From Flammula alnicola (lineage: Eukaryota; Basidiomycota; Agaricomycetes; Agaricales; Strophariaceae): a stretch of DNA of 64,000 nt. Every line of letters starts with the position of its first letter. The first letter of the stretch is position 1. Both the position numbers and the translations under genes were made by a program. A model generated the notes under the pieces. That model was not told where the DNA came from. It worked only from the letters and a program-made list of their open reading frames with translations, and made no database searches. Shown piece after piece: positions 48,958-60,450 of the stretch. The stretch covers positions 1 through 64,000 of the forward strand of contig JADNRV010000252.1 of the NCBI GenBank assembly GCA_015499995.1. Direction: 5' to 3'.

Positions 48958-50953
48958 TTATTTTCCGTTCTCCTTTGGACGCATGCCAGACGTGAGCTGC
49001 CCATTCGGCGTGTACCACTGTTGTTGAGGCATCGATGCCTGCTTTCCAGGCGCATCTTGGGTGGGCCTAGGGCGATAATAACTCGAGCGTTGTTGGTCAA
49101 GAGCATTGCTGGGGGTGGAGAGCACGGGTGAGGGCGCGTTGACAGCTACGGTGGGCATCGGCCAGGGTAACTTTGAGGCGGTCGTTGGGTTGAGAGGGCC
49201 AGGACCTTTCGATGACGATGGCCGTTGTTGGTTTTGAAGAGCAGGCGATGCTGCTGGAGTTGACGTAGCGTGGCTAGCACTCTGTGAAGGGGAAGAGGTT
49301 GAAGCCATAGATGTAGAGGGTTGCTGAAGGGAGGCCATAGGAGGAGGGACGTTGCTTGGTTCTTCGTCACCTCGCCGTCGCTTAATTCCGCGAGTGGAGC
49401 TTTCTTTTAAACCCATAGCAGTGGCTTTGATGAGAATTTGATGTCTATGTGGCGAGTTCAGTCAAAAAGCAGGTCTCTCGGGAGAAAACACTGTAAAAAT
49501 ACCTTGTACGGCTAATACCCCACTCTTGTATTACCCAGTCCCACTCAATATCACCCGAAGGACCTTTGGATCGACTTTCCTCAGCCAGTTTCTTCAATCG
49601 CTCGGTTTCTTCATCGGACCAGGCACCCTGATTACCGATAACGGTACCTCCTGTAGCAGGTGTTGTCGTAATTGTCGCCGTTGGTAGCACGGTCGGAGGA
49701 GTAACTGAGGTGTTAGGAGCAGGTTGAACAGCAGGTTGAGCAGCGGGCGTGGGAACTGGCTGGGGTGGTTGAGCGTAATAGGTACCAGGCTGCCCATAAG
49801 CCGCGTACTGGTAATATGGAGTCGTGGGATATTGCCCATGAGCAGCAGCGTAGACCGGATATTGAGGATATGCAGGTTGTGCGCCTAGCGGGACTACAAA
49901 CGATTGAGCATTGGTTATGACGCTCGGGGGGTTGGTGACCGTGGCTGTAGGGGTTGGAGCAGTGGTTGATGTCGAAGCAATAGGTGCTGCAGCAGATTGG
50001 GTAACGTTTTGGTATAATGTTGGCAAAACCGGATAAATTGGAGGCGGTGGGTTGGTAACCAGCTGAGACGGGTTTGCGAGCTGCAGGTATCTCTGAATTT
50101 ACGTCCTTGAATTTCGTTAAGCAATGGACCTACCAGTGCATCACAAACTCGCTTGGCTTCTGCGAGCATAACTAACGGATCGATCTTCACACCAGGGCCC
50201 ATATTATAGCATTGAGCGACGACAAGTGATGAGGTTCCTTTCTATTATGTATGTCCTTGAACAACGAACCTCGGAGATGCAAAAAGGATTCCTGCTTACC
50301 ACCAATTCTTCAGCAGCTCCGTAGAATTCGGCACAGAGATTAAGAACCCGCCATTGAAACTCGTAGTATTGTTGATTTTGTGGACTGATATTCGCATGTT
50401 GAGGTGGAGCTGTTGCTGCTGCTGTCGCTGTTGGTGTTGTAGGAGCGGCAGCCCCTGGTGCAGGTGTCTGATAGTAGAACTGAGTCTCGTGTTTTGCAGA
50501 GCCCACGCGCGGCCTCCTGTTCTTGGATCCCCTCGGCCTTCCTGGTCTTCGTTTCTGCTCTGGGGCGGGCGATGTTGGCTCGCTCTGCGACGGTAGGTGA
50601 TTAGCTGCTTGTACGTCCGCAGAACTGCGTAATCAATGGTCATGAGTCGGTATTTCCCGTAGACGAATCACTCCGCCATACCTAGACAGTTTAGGGGACG
50701 CATGATCGCTTCCGTGAATGTCATCATTCTGGTTGAGCTGCTCTTCAACAAGGCCCTCATCGTCATCATCCTCTTCCTCCTCTTCCTCCTCCTCTTGCTG
50801 GATATTAGGCTGGGTTGTCGACGTTTTCTGAGGCGCCGCATACGTCGTGTGATGGCTGGTGTTTTGAAAGTTGTTACTGTGCCCTCGGTTTAAACTGCTC
50901 GAGGGAGGATGAAGGGCATGAGACAAAGGCTGATAATGCTGAGGGTTGTCCAT
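48958..50953 (-). CDS. AT-hook and Myb/SANT-like DNA-binding protein
   Basis: Five exons splice in frame to 589 residues: 50953-50682, 50624-50300, 50241-50134, 50080-49503 and 49444-48958. An acidic run of eight Glu and five Asp lies near residue 60. An AT-hook KRRPGRPRGSKNRRP sits at about residues 112-126. A middle region rich in Pro, Thr and Tyr (YPQYPVYAAAHGQYP type) follows. A Myb/SANT-like helix set reads GAWSDEETERLKKLAEES, WDWVIQEWGISRTRHQIL. The C-terminus is disordered. The combination points to a nuclear chromatin or transcription regulator. The Myb repeat is single and slightly irregular, so DNA specificity cannot be inferred. Confidence 0.85.
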
Positions 50954-51714
50954 TGGATTTAGCCTAATTCAGGAATCCAGACGGTGCGCCCGACCGGAAA
51001 TATTGCCTGGATGCTCGGAGAATGCAAAGAGCGACGATGTTTGGACCAGTGTCACCTCAAGGAGATAGCAAAATTCTATGCGCAAATAGGAGCTCTGGAA
51101 AGAACATTATTCACATTATAAGAACGGACATGGAGGAAAAGACGGACAGGAATCAGTCGAGTACCTGCTTCACGAAACAGTCAGAATTTCTCCGGGCGAT
51201 AAATCTTTTATTGGTATGCATTAGATTTCTCATCAAATATAAAAAAATATGGTGCAAAAATCAAAAGAGACCTACCAAGTCAAAGTAACAACGTAAGAGC
51301 TGCCAATGCAGGCTCAATCGCGGAATACAGTGGCGAGGCAATATCCCCGATGCCGTTGGAGATTGACAATCAGCTGTAGATTTGGTCGTTGTCGCCTCTG
51401 TCGAGGTGCGAGGAATCCCAACCCGTAGCGCTTGTCACACCTCCGACTCGTCACACAGAATAAACTATATTGATTGTTGTTATTTACACGGTTACGTTAC
51501 ACTTTGCCAGCTCAGCCTCCTGATATCTCAGTTGAAGCCGCCCACCATGATTCCGCCCGTAATGCCCTTGTTTTCTGGGTTAATTGGTCTTTAAGACTCT
51601 CCATAAATTTAAAGTGTGCGGGACCAGTGCAGCCCTTGATAGATCGCCGCTGGGGACATGAATATAAATAGACCCTGTATTCAAGACATTGCTTGTTTCT
51701 CAACTATCACAATC
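50954..51714. other. divergent intergenic region
   Basis: Promoters of the AT-hook gene and the DUF1295 gene. A TATA-like TATAAATA lies at 51663-51670, about 45 bp before the DUF1295 start. No further gene recognised. Confidence 0.5.
51663..51670 (+). promoter_or_regulatory. TATA-like box before DUF1295 gene
   Basis: TATAAATA 45 bp before the ATG at 51715. Confidence 0.5.
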
Positions 51715-52928
51715 ATGCCTGTATTCTCCCGCCTTGTCCCAACGATCACCAGCGCATACGCATTACAAGCTCGTGAGTATTCTGCCCTGGCCTGCCGGAA
51801 TTGAGGCTTACTGAACGCATATATTGACCTCAATGACACACATTACAGTCTTTGCACTTATATTCGTCCCACAACAAAATGAAATCTTCTATGACCTCGG
51901 AGGAGCCGTGGGCTGGATTTCTTCCACCTTTTTGTCGCTCTATTACCCATCATTGAAAGCCAAGTTCTGGAACGGCGTTCCGGGAGCGCTCCCCGCATTG
52001 ACCTCTTTCGCTCCAAGACAGTTGTTGTTGACTGCTGCTGTTGGGATTTGGTCCTTCCGTCTCGGAAGCTTCCTTGCCATGGTTAGTGATCTCATTGACA
52101 TCTCATAATCTGTTTCCTGACGTGCTTGAGCTTAGAGGGCCATAAACGCTGGCGGCGATTCCCGCTTTGACCAAATCAAGAAACAGCCAGCCAAGTTTAC
52201 ATACTACTGGATGGCACAGGGTGCGCATATATGCTATCAAAATAGCGATTGGGCGCCCATACTAACATATTATCATATGGTATGTAGCCACGTGGATCAC
52301 GCTCGTTGGACTTCCTGTATTTCTCTGCAATGCACTCCCAGCTCATGTCCATCCTGCTTTGGGAGTTCGCGACTACCTCGCAATCGGACTATATGCAAGC
52401 TCGCTACTTTTGGAAGTAGTTGCCGATCGACAGAAATCTTCCTGGAGAAAGGCGAAAGAAAACAAGGAACACGACGAGGAATTCATTTCTTCTGGTTTAT
52501 GGAGTATCAGTAGGCATCCCAAGTAAGAGATCTCGACGAGCTGCCGATTTTTGGATCGCAGCTGACAAATCGATAGTTATGTTGGAGAAGTAGGGATCTG
52601 GACAGGCATATGGGCCCTCTCCACTGCCTCCCTCCAAACTGCAGCATATCCTCGCGGCACAGTGGCGTTGGCCGCACTCAGCCCGTTGTTCACGTGGTTC
52701 TTGATTCGCAATGTAAGTAGTCGTTTGTAGCAGTTTCTTGAGATGCTAAATAAAACCAATAGGTGTCTGGTGTTCCGCCCCTTGAACGCGCCGCTGACAA
52801 AAAATTCGCATCCAACCCAAAATGGTTGCAGTATAAATTGTACGTTTTATGTCTCTTTTTGACACATCCTTCTGATATTGTGTCCTAGGTCTGTACCTAT
52901 CTTCTGGCCTTGGGGATCGACCGAGTAA
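51715..52928 (+). CDS. DUF1295 membrane reductase-like protein
   Basis: Seven exons splice in frame to 287 residues: 51715-51772, 51849-52081, 52136-52220, 52288-52522, 52577-52712, 52763-52839 and 52889-52928. Several hydrophobic spans are followed by the family signature [22 protein letters not shown] (steroid 5-alpha-reductase-like C-terminal fold) and PPLERAADKKFASNPKWLQYK. DUF1295 proteins are integral membrane proteins of the ER related to NADPH-dependent sterol/enoyl reductases; the substrate is unknown here. The closing exon (LSVPIFWPWGSTE) is typical of fungal members. Confidence 0.9.
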
Positions 52929-53402
52929 TCGTGAATGTTGGAGAGTCTGTCACCTTGAAGACGTTGTATATTACTGCCGTGTAAGATAAATTGAAAGAAT
53001 ATTAAGGTCGCAGCATACCCTAACTTTCAAGAATCCATCGATACATTCTACCCATATTTGAGGTCTGCAGGTTATTGAAAGAGACGGTTTACCGAAAGAG
53101 ACGGCAATGATACGGACCGAATGGCTCTAGTGAAATGGCTCAGAGTATTCGATGATGATGCTTCGTGTATGGGATCCGCCGTCACCGTTGCTGTCCAATC
53201 AATCCGGCATCTGAACGGAGCCACAACTCAAAATACATTAATTGTTGTGCAGGTATTTTATCGATTACGCAGTATCCATACAAAACTTAAAGGTCTAAGT
53301 AATCTGTCAGTGTCCCGAAATTCCTCCAATCAAGCTAAAGTATCACCCATCCTTGCGATATGGACTGGGTGGGTTGAAACGCTGATGGGCTTGATCAAAT
53401 CG
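52929..53402. other. intergenic between convergent genes
   Basis: A chance 104-codon frame at 53121-53435 is overlapped by the end of the double GTPase. No gene supported. Confidence 0.5.
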
Positions 53403-55074
53403 CTACTGAAGAGATCGAGGATATTTTTTTTATAAATTCAACCATAAATTGGCTTGGAAAAGCTCACCCTCATCCATCGGCCGATCAATAGGTAGAAAAA
53501 CCTGGCAGTTTTGCTCTCCTCTCGCGTGAACTGTGGGCAAATACTTTCCAGCTGCGTTTGGAGCTCCCGTAATGTAACGTCTCCTGGAGAGGAAACTATG
53601 GCACCGATAAGTTTCCAAGCTGAATCGACCGTATTTTCAAAGCGATCCATGGTGACGTTTGGAAAAGTAGTTTCCAATTCCCGTTCGCGACTCTCTTCAA
53701 GTCTGCGCTGATCATTGCTCCATTTTGTGGTCGCGAACAAGACACCAGGAGGACGAGATATCCTGCTGGCATTCATCACAGTGGGGCTTTTTGTTACCCT
53801 TGGCTGACTGATATCATGCAAATATATAATACCGGTGAGCTTCGCATCCGGTCTATCAAACATATGATCAGAGCAGAACAAGATATCACAGAACAGCACT
53901 CACTGGGATTTCTTTTTGAGCCAACCTATAATCATTTTCAATTGCTCATCGTCGCCTTGGGAATCCGAGTCGTTGAACCCAGGAGTATCGATGAGGGTTA
54001 CATAGCAGCCCGGTTTATTTGGGTCTTGGACTTTGAATTCTGATACTCGATTCGTGCAAGAGGCTAAACTATGACCAATTATCGGTTTTTGTCGGAGGCG
54101 CGGCCCTGCCTTTTCAATAAACTGAGAAAATCGTCAGCTTTACACATAGAAGCTAAGATTCAAGAGATAGTACCGTGCTCTTCCCGGCTCCCGTTTCGCC
54201 CAATAACCTGGATTAAGACGTGAGTGGACGGGCTGACGGCGAGAAGAAGTGTGCGAACATGATCATAGGAGCCTCTCTGAATGCTGTCGCGTTTTTTCGT
54301 GTGTATCCATCGATGATAACATTGACGATGTTCCAGGCAGACTGCTTGTTGTTACGGGCTTGCTTTATATCGGCTCCAGCGTCCATCATACCTTTCCAAT
54401 AAAGTTCCTTCAATTCTTTCTCGTGTTTTTCACCCACACCAAGCGCGCCCAGGGTTTCCCACTTGGTCGTTCCGAGAACAACTGAATCTAGGCCGTCGGG
54501 TCCACACAATTTCTTCAACACATCCACGATGTTGCTGCAGGTGTTTTCCGACATACGCGGTTGAGTGATTTCATGCAGATAAATAATGCCGGCGACCTTC
54601 ATAGACGGAGTGTATCTAGAAGATATGCACGTCCATTTACTGTTTCCCGGGTTATGTCACAGATTCAACTCACGATGATTCCATCCAGCTGGAAATACGC
54701 TTTGAGATTTCGGAATCGTCGACATACGTATCGTCGAACCCGGGAGTGTCTACAATCACCAATCTCCTCGCAGTGCCAGTCAGATTTTCAACGATAGGCT
54801 CTATTTTGGCCGTGCAGGAATGCATGCTGTGCCCAACTGCGACTGCAGACCGTCCAAGAAGCGTGTTGATAAACTGCAAAATAACAATCAGCATCGTCAT
54901 CTAAGTGGATCGCAGATAATACGTACCGTGCTTTTGCCAACACCTGTCGGACCCATGACTCTGGAGATGATGAACGGGTAGTAGTTCGAGAAAAGCGAGC
55001 AAATCTCACAGAATAACAATATCGGTGTAATTTGCATCTTTCAACGGAGAGTCCGTCGCCTTTGTCGACAGCAT
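53403..55074 (-). CDS. double GIMAP-like GTPase (A-type plus B-type fusion)
   Basis: Eight exons splice in frame to 431 residues: 55074-55010, 54960-54927 (34 nt), 54873-54674, 54615-54259, 54207-54174 (34 nt), 54121-53904, 53852-53468 and 53405-53403 (TAG only). The first G domain is subfamily A: GPTGVGKST, AVGHSMHSCT, DTPGFDDT and TTKWETL. It stops where the subfamily A helix region would begin (IIDGYTRKN), then runs directly into AFREAPMIM, the end of a subfamily B exon 1, followed by the second P-loop GETGAGKST, GHSLASCT, DTPGFNDS and TTKWSND. It ends RFFYLLIGRWMR. The junction exon is continuous with matching phases, so deletion between two adjacent genes, or read-through, has made a two-headed GTPase. 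It is transcribed opposite to the rest of the cluster. Confidence 0.85.
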
Positions 55075-55653
55075 GACAGCAGCGAAGAGGAATCAAGGAA
55101 GAGTGTCAGAGACTTTCGATATCGTCGTTGAGGGAGCCTCCAACGTGTAATAGGCCAACATGCCCCCTTCCATGAGGCACTGCCAGATAAATCTAATCAT
55201 TCTAATACAATCGATGGTGTAGTTATATCCTCCGGGTTGATCTGTGTACTCGCGACCGATATACAACTTCTTTGATCACGAGTCTATTAATCCAGCATTC
55301 CAATCGATGTGATTCAGATGTAAAGCAGGTCAAGCAATAGAAAAACTGGGAAGCAAGACGTGGAAGGGTTGTTGCCAGCATTCCAAAATCCAGATTGATT
55401 CTAAATGTTTCCCTCTTTTTTTGTGGATAGTCGCATGTCGAAGCCTTCTGTATGGGTATCAGAATGGATAGAAAACGGCAGGGGTTTCACAATCGTGATG
55501 GGATATGAGAGGAATGAGGAGGGTGGGATATCAAGCTGTTCAGGCAGAAAGATGGGTGACGGAGATGGAATGTTACGTAAGCGGCATAGATGGCGTCTGG
55601 GAACTGGCCTCAGAAAATGTCCGAATTGTCTCGTCAACCTGCAGTAAGTCGAC
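55075..55653. other. intergenic between double GTPase and Gln-rich gene
   Basis: No gene recognised; promoter side of the double GTPase. Confidence 0.45.
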
Positions 55654-56482
55654 CTAGACGCTGAAGTCAACCTGGGATGCTCGAGCTGATTCCCAACGCT
55701 CAACTTCCTCTTGGATTCCGGCATCGCGACCACCCTTGAAACCATGTCGAAATTCTTCATCAGCTAGTTCCTGGGAGCGCTCAGCAAAATCTTCAAATAG
55801 GTGTCGCTTCTCATATGCAGCCTGTAGAGCCTTCTTCTCATCCTCATTACGCTCACCGAATCAAAGACCCCAATTTGTGAAGGAGGTCATGCGGTCGTCG
55901 ATTCCTGTCTTGTTAGGAAAGGGCAATTTGTTGGTGGATGCCGATGTCGATGTGGGCGAGGCGAATTTGAGCCCGGTAAGGGACGACCTCTTGGCGGACC
56001 CTGTGCCGGTGAAGATTGTGTGGGAGGGCGGCGGGGAGACGGAGAAGGAGGAGGCGGGCGAAGAGAGCGGGGCGGTGGGGTGCTGCGATCGTAGAGTTCT
56101 TGGATCCTCATGACGTGCTGCTGCTGCCGGGCAGAGGGCTGCTGCCTCCCGCACGGAGCACTCTGGGTGCACTGCTGTTCCTGTTGCCGGTACGACTGAT
56201 GTCTCTGTCCTTGCTGCTGCTGCTGATTACCCCAAGATCTCGACGATAGCGGGGGCGGAGGAGGGAGCGGAACGGCTGATGCGTAGACGGCGGTTGTGTG
56301 GGTGCTTGGGCGAGGACATCGGTCATACTGGGGAGGTGGAGCGGTGCGCGCAGGGGCTGGATGGCCTGTGCATGCTGGTAGTAATTAAAGGGCGACTGGG
56401 GTGTCACGGGGATGGCGATCGACGCCGACTTGCTCTGTCTCCCCTGAGACGACGAGTGGTGCTGTGTTGGTGCAGAAAGCAT
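55654..56482 (-). pseudogene. Gln/Pro-rich hypothetical with frame breaks and in-frame stop
   Basis: Three consecutive minus frames form one plausible protein: MLSAPTQHHSSSQ to about 56250, a Gln-rich part (runs of CAG/CAA near 56100-56220, MRIQELYDRST), then a Ser/Pro part ending MTSFTNWGL at 55861. Both changes are -1 shifts in C-rich runs (near 56265 and 56080). Beyond the TGA at 55863-55861 the same frame continues with FGERNEDEKKALQAAYEKRH and a charged helix to a TAG at 55654. This looks conserved, so the TGA may be a further error, an intron I could not place, or a true nonsense change. No domain assigned. Confidence 0.5.
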
Positions 56483-56614
56483 GAGGGAGGCGAGATCAGA
56501 AACTGCGATCGATGGGGGTTGCCCAGGGACGTGGATATCATGCGCACGGTGTCACCGTTGGGTTGTTGTTTCGCGCAAAGTTACTTCTGCCAGGCTAGGA
56601 GAATTATGTGCAAG

Positions 56615-57918
56615 CTATGCAGCAGTGACGTCCTTCATCCATGAATTGACTTTCTCTTGCACACATCTCTGCTCCACTGCCTCCGCCTTCTCTTTGGCTT
56701 CTCTCAACATAGCCTGCAGCTCATTCGGTGGCACCATGATATATGGCAGAGTCATGAGCATGTCAAAGGTGTCGGGGATGCAGTGAGCTTCATAACGTGC
56801 ATGGCACTCCTGCTCTTGCTGGTGTATCTTCTTCGCAGAGGTGGCTCGTTCATCAGTTATTGCCTTGTAATGTGCGTCTGCCACGGTCGTGACCCCACCA
56901 CGAAAGAAAATATCTTTCCAAGTCACGGCAAGTTTATCTATCAGTGTCTTAGTGCCGAAATGGTGAAGTACAGCGCCCGCATAGACGGCGTCAAAGAGAA
57001 TGGCAGGGGGGCTCGCAGGAGTATCACGAATCTCGGCTGGACAACCCGAAGAGACGTTGGGATAGCCGAGCAAATGTGGTTTGTCAGGCTGGAAGAGATG
57101 CACTGTAAACCTCTTCTCTGCTGGTGATGCGGTGGGATCGATGTCCCTCGTATTGATCGCAAAGTTGGGCGTCTGCTCATCAGTGCCATCAGGCTCTGAT
57201 TAGATATCATACAAGGGGCACGCACCATTAAGAATGCGATATCTTTACCAAACGCCGTGTGAGAATACTTGTTTAGGAAAAGGCCGTTTCGGATGCTGTC
57301 GATCTCTCGTATAATGTCGTCTCCGGTGGAGCTTCGACTGCGGCCCCGAGTATAAGTAGAAATATACTACCGCGATTGTGATGGTGAGCGAGGACAGGTT
57401 GAAAGTAAGAGTAGCATTACCGTATCGCCCTTGCTGTGGGGCAGAAGGTGCACGGCATCGCATACGGTCTCCTCGAGCCCTGTCAAGATGCACTTGCTTC
57501 CATCCCGCTGTGCAACTTCGTTGCGAAATTCTGCCATCCGAGTAGTGGGCTCACTACTACTAGAAGTGACGTGTGTACGCCCAATACTATGATCGGCGGG
57601 GAACATCCTTCGCCTCTCCGCGTCGCTGAGGTGATAGTATAAGACAGCAGATTCAGCTGGTAGGGCAGCGTTGTAGTCCACACCGCCGATTAAATCATAA
57701 CTGGTCGAAAGGAAACCTTCTGCTCCAACGACAACTCCAATGGCGTAGCGGATCCATCTGTACGGCCTCTGCGAGAACTGCAATGAGTTGAGCGTCCCGA
57801 GTGGGAGGGTTAGACAATGGACCCAAGACCAATTGGTAGTATCAAGATTGAGGTCGGTTCCAAGCGCTACATTCAGAGGCAACTGAGCATATACGTCGAT
57901 CTGAGGAGGAGGAGCCAT
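56615..57918 (-). CDS. HNH_2-type nuclease domain protein
   Basis: Three exons splice in frame to 398 residues: 57918-57421, 57366-57226 and 57172-56615. The nuclease core spans exons 1-2: FRNEVAQRDGSKCILTG, CDAVHLLPHSKGD and IRNGLFLNKYSHTAFGKD, giving the H-N-H arrangement of fungal HNH_2 proteins. The N-terminal 130 residues form a conserved accessory domain. The C-terminal 160 residues include an amphipathic helix (LQAMLREAKEKAEAVEQRC). These proteins are expanded in Agaricomycetes, and their role (DNA damage, defence or element-derived) is unknown. The start at 57918 is preferred over an upstream in-frame ATG (58002) because conserved sequence begins there. Confidence 0.85.
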
Positions 57919-59122
57919 GATGAAGGAGCATTTTGAGGAACTGCTGACATCATTGCGAGCGCAGCGAGCAATCATTAAGGGCTGGGGGCCAAACAAAGCC
58001 AAATTTTCCGATACAAAAAAAAGTGTTCGACATTGACAATATCTCTTCTACGTATCTCTGTCATTTCTTGCTCAATGCCTTTCAAATTGCAGACACGAGT
58101 AGAATAAATGCTATTCTATGTATTTGAGCCAAAAAAAATAGGGTTTTCTGTTGCTGAAACTCGAATTTTGGTCTGATTGCCAGTGCACTTAAATGGCGGA
58201 TATCTTGCTCATTCCATCGTATTTCGTCAAGAAAACGAGTTAGGTCAGGGTGGCCCGTTTGGTTAGGTTAGGAAATCCTCCGTCCAATCTCGCTACTTAC
58301 TACGGGTCTTTCCAAATACCAATAAGTATAAATTGCTCAGAAAATTCGACTTTCATAACCTGTCGCAACTTTGTCGTCCTTTGGCTGGCACATGTCGAAC
58401 TTGAGATACTTCCTGAGCATACCATCCAGCATCCTTGCCATCCAAATATTCACCTGCTTGAAGTTTTGTGGCAAGGGAAAAGTCGACTTGGAGCCAGAGC
58501 GTCGGAGATTTCGCGTAAATCAAGAGCAGGCGTCTTACTGTGGAAAACATCGAACGATATATAGATATCGACGGCGAACTGTTTTCTAGATCGGACCTGG
58601 TCTATGACTAGACCATAAATATTATACAGTTACCTCCAGTTATGCGGCTCGTGAGGTGAGTCTTCAAGTTGAAGGTGACTCTGTGAGGTCCATGCGGCCC
58701 GAATCCCACCTGTGCCAAATTTAACAACACTTGGAAGCACATGAAAATTGTCATATGGCCACTGTCAAACAACTGTCAAAGCAAGCCAAGATGCGGCACC
58801 GGGGATACTGAGGCAAGCAATGCGCCTCTTTCGCCAGCTTGTTCGCCATTATAATTCGATTAACGTACGACTAACAGCGACTACAATAATATGTAGACGT
58901 GCCAGAGTTTATCTCGGCCAACCTGGACTTGATATCAGTACTGGATAACTGTCGAACATAAGGCTGGCTGGACCAATGCATGCCGATCGTGATCGGTATG
59001 TTTTCATCAACGGAGTGATGGGTCACCTGACTTCATAAAAAGTGGGCTGATGTAGAAAAACGAGGAAGTATAATTAAGGCGTGCATTACATAGATCCCCT
59101 CAGCCGGTTATTCTCCTTCAAC
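57919..59122. other. intergenic between HNH gene and ERG3
   Basis: No gene recognised in 1.2 kb. A TATA-like TATAATTAAG lies at 59069-59078, 45 bp before the ERG3 start. Confidence 0.5.
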
Positions 59123-60342
59123 ATGGATCTCGTCCTTAACATATCCGACGACTTGCTTCTCGATAAAGTTTATGCACGTCTCGTCCCTCTCTCCGCGTTC
59201 CTTATTTCTCCGGAGGTCGTCAATTCTCTGAACACAACTGCCAAATACCTACCTCTCGCGTCGTCCTCATCAACATGGTCGCAAATCGTCTCTCACCTTC
59301 CGCACCCCCCTCTATCACATCACGAACTGGCTTCACTGTACTCGAATGCCCAGTCACTGCCTCTTGTGTCCGCATGGCCGAGAGACTATATTCCGCGTCA
59401 AGTCGCGTCGCTCAGTGTCATAACGCTTGTTGGAATACATATCCTATATTTCCTATTCGCTGGCCTATCATTCAAATACATTTTCAATCATGACATGATG
59501 CGCCATCCACGATTCCTGGAAAATCAAGTCCGGCTCGAAATTCAAACCAGTCTTCAGGCCTTTCCAGTAATGACGCTGTTGACGCTACCTTGGTTCCAAG
59601 CGGAAGTTATGGGATATTCGAAGTTGTATGATGGGCTGGATACTTACGGTTATTTCTATCTGTTCGCTTCGGTGCCTTTGTACGTATCTCCCTTTTGATG
59701 ATCCTATCCCAGTACTGAATATTTCTCTCTTTGAAGGTACCTATTGTTCACTGACTACTGTATCTACTGGGTACATCGATGGCTCCACATACCCTTTATC
59801 TATAAGCACATTCATAAACCCCACCACAAGTGGATTAGTGCGTATCGTATGATTTTTTATACCTATCATGTGACTTATGATTTCCTCAGTCCCCACCCCA
59901 TTCGGATCACACGCATTCCATCCTGTCGATGGCTACCTGCAGTCTGTGCCCTATCATCTGTTCATCTTTATTTTCCCGCTGCACCGCGTATTGTACCTTA
60001 CGTTGTTCGTCCTTGTTAACTTTTGGAGCATCTTCGTGAGTATGTATTTCATGTCGTGATGAGTATCTACTGAACCACACTCTAGATTCATGACTCCGAT
60101 ATGGTTACCGGTCATATCTTCGAGAAAGCCATCAATGGTCCGGCTCATCATACCCTACACCACCTGTACTTCACGGTCAACTACGGCCAGGTGAGTACCA
60201 TAACTTCGCTTCATGGATCTTCCTGGCTGACAGCTATTGTTATTAGTACTTTACATGGGCAGATCGGGCCGGCGGTTCCTATCGCCAACCAGAATCACAT
60301 CTAGATCCTCTGCTGGAGGTAAAAGCACTGAAAAAAGATTGA
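59123..60342 (+). CDS. ERG3: sterol C-5 desaturase
   Basis: Five exons splice in frame to 334 residues: 59123-59679, 59737-59837, 59890-60035, 60086-60190 and 60247-60342. The fatty-acid hydroxylase superfamily histidine boxes are present: HRWLH, HKPHH and HHTLHH, with HAFHPVDGY between and membrane spans around them. The enzyme introduces the C5(6) double bond of ergosterol in the ER using a di-iron centre, O2 and cytochrome b5. Fungal Erg3 is 330-370 residues, so the length fits. The closing segment [15 protein letters not shown] is characteristic. Confidence 0.95.
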
Positions 60343-60450
60343 GCCCATTATTATTGCTCGATTTGTATAATTACTTATCAGAGGGTTGATCGTCATGATA
60401 ACCATGAGTTGTCAACTACGTATTCAGGTTCAAATATTATTCTTTTAATT

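Noticed and set aside
53121..53435. 104-codon + strand frame as a gene
   Set aside because: It overlaps the terminal exon of the double GTPase on the other strand and has no features of its own.
55861..55863. TGA as a selenocysteine codon
   Set aside because: Fungi of this kind lack known selenoproteins and there is no supporting structure; error, intron or nonsense change is more likely.
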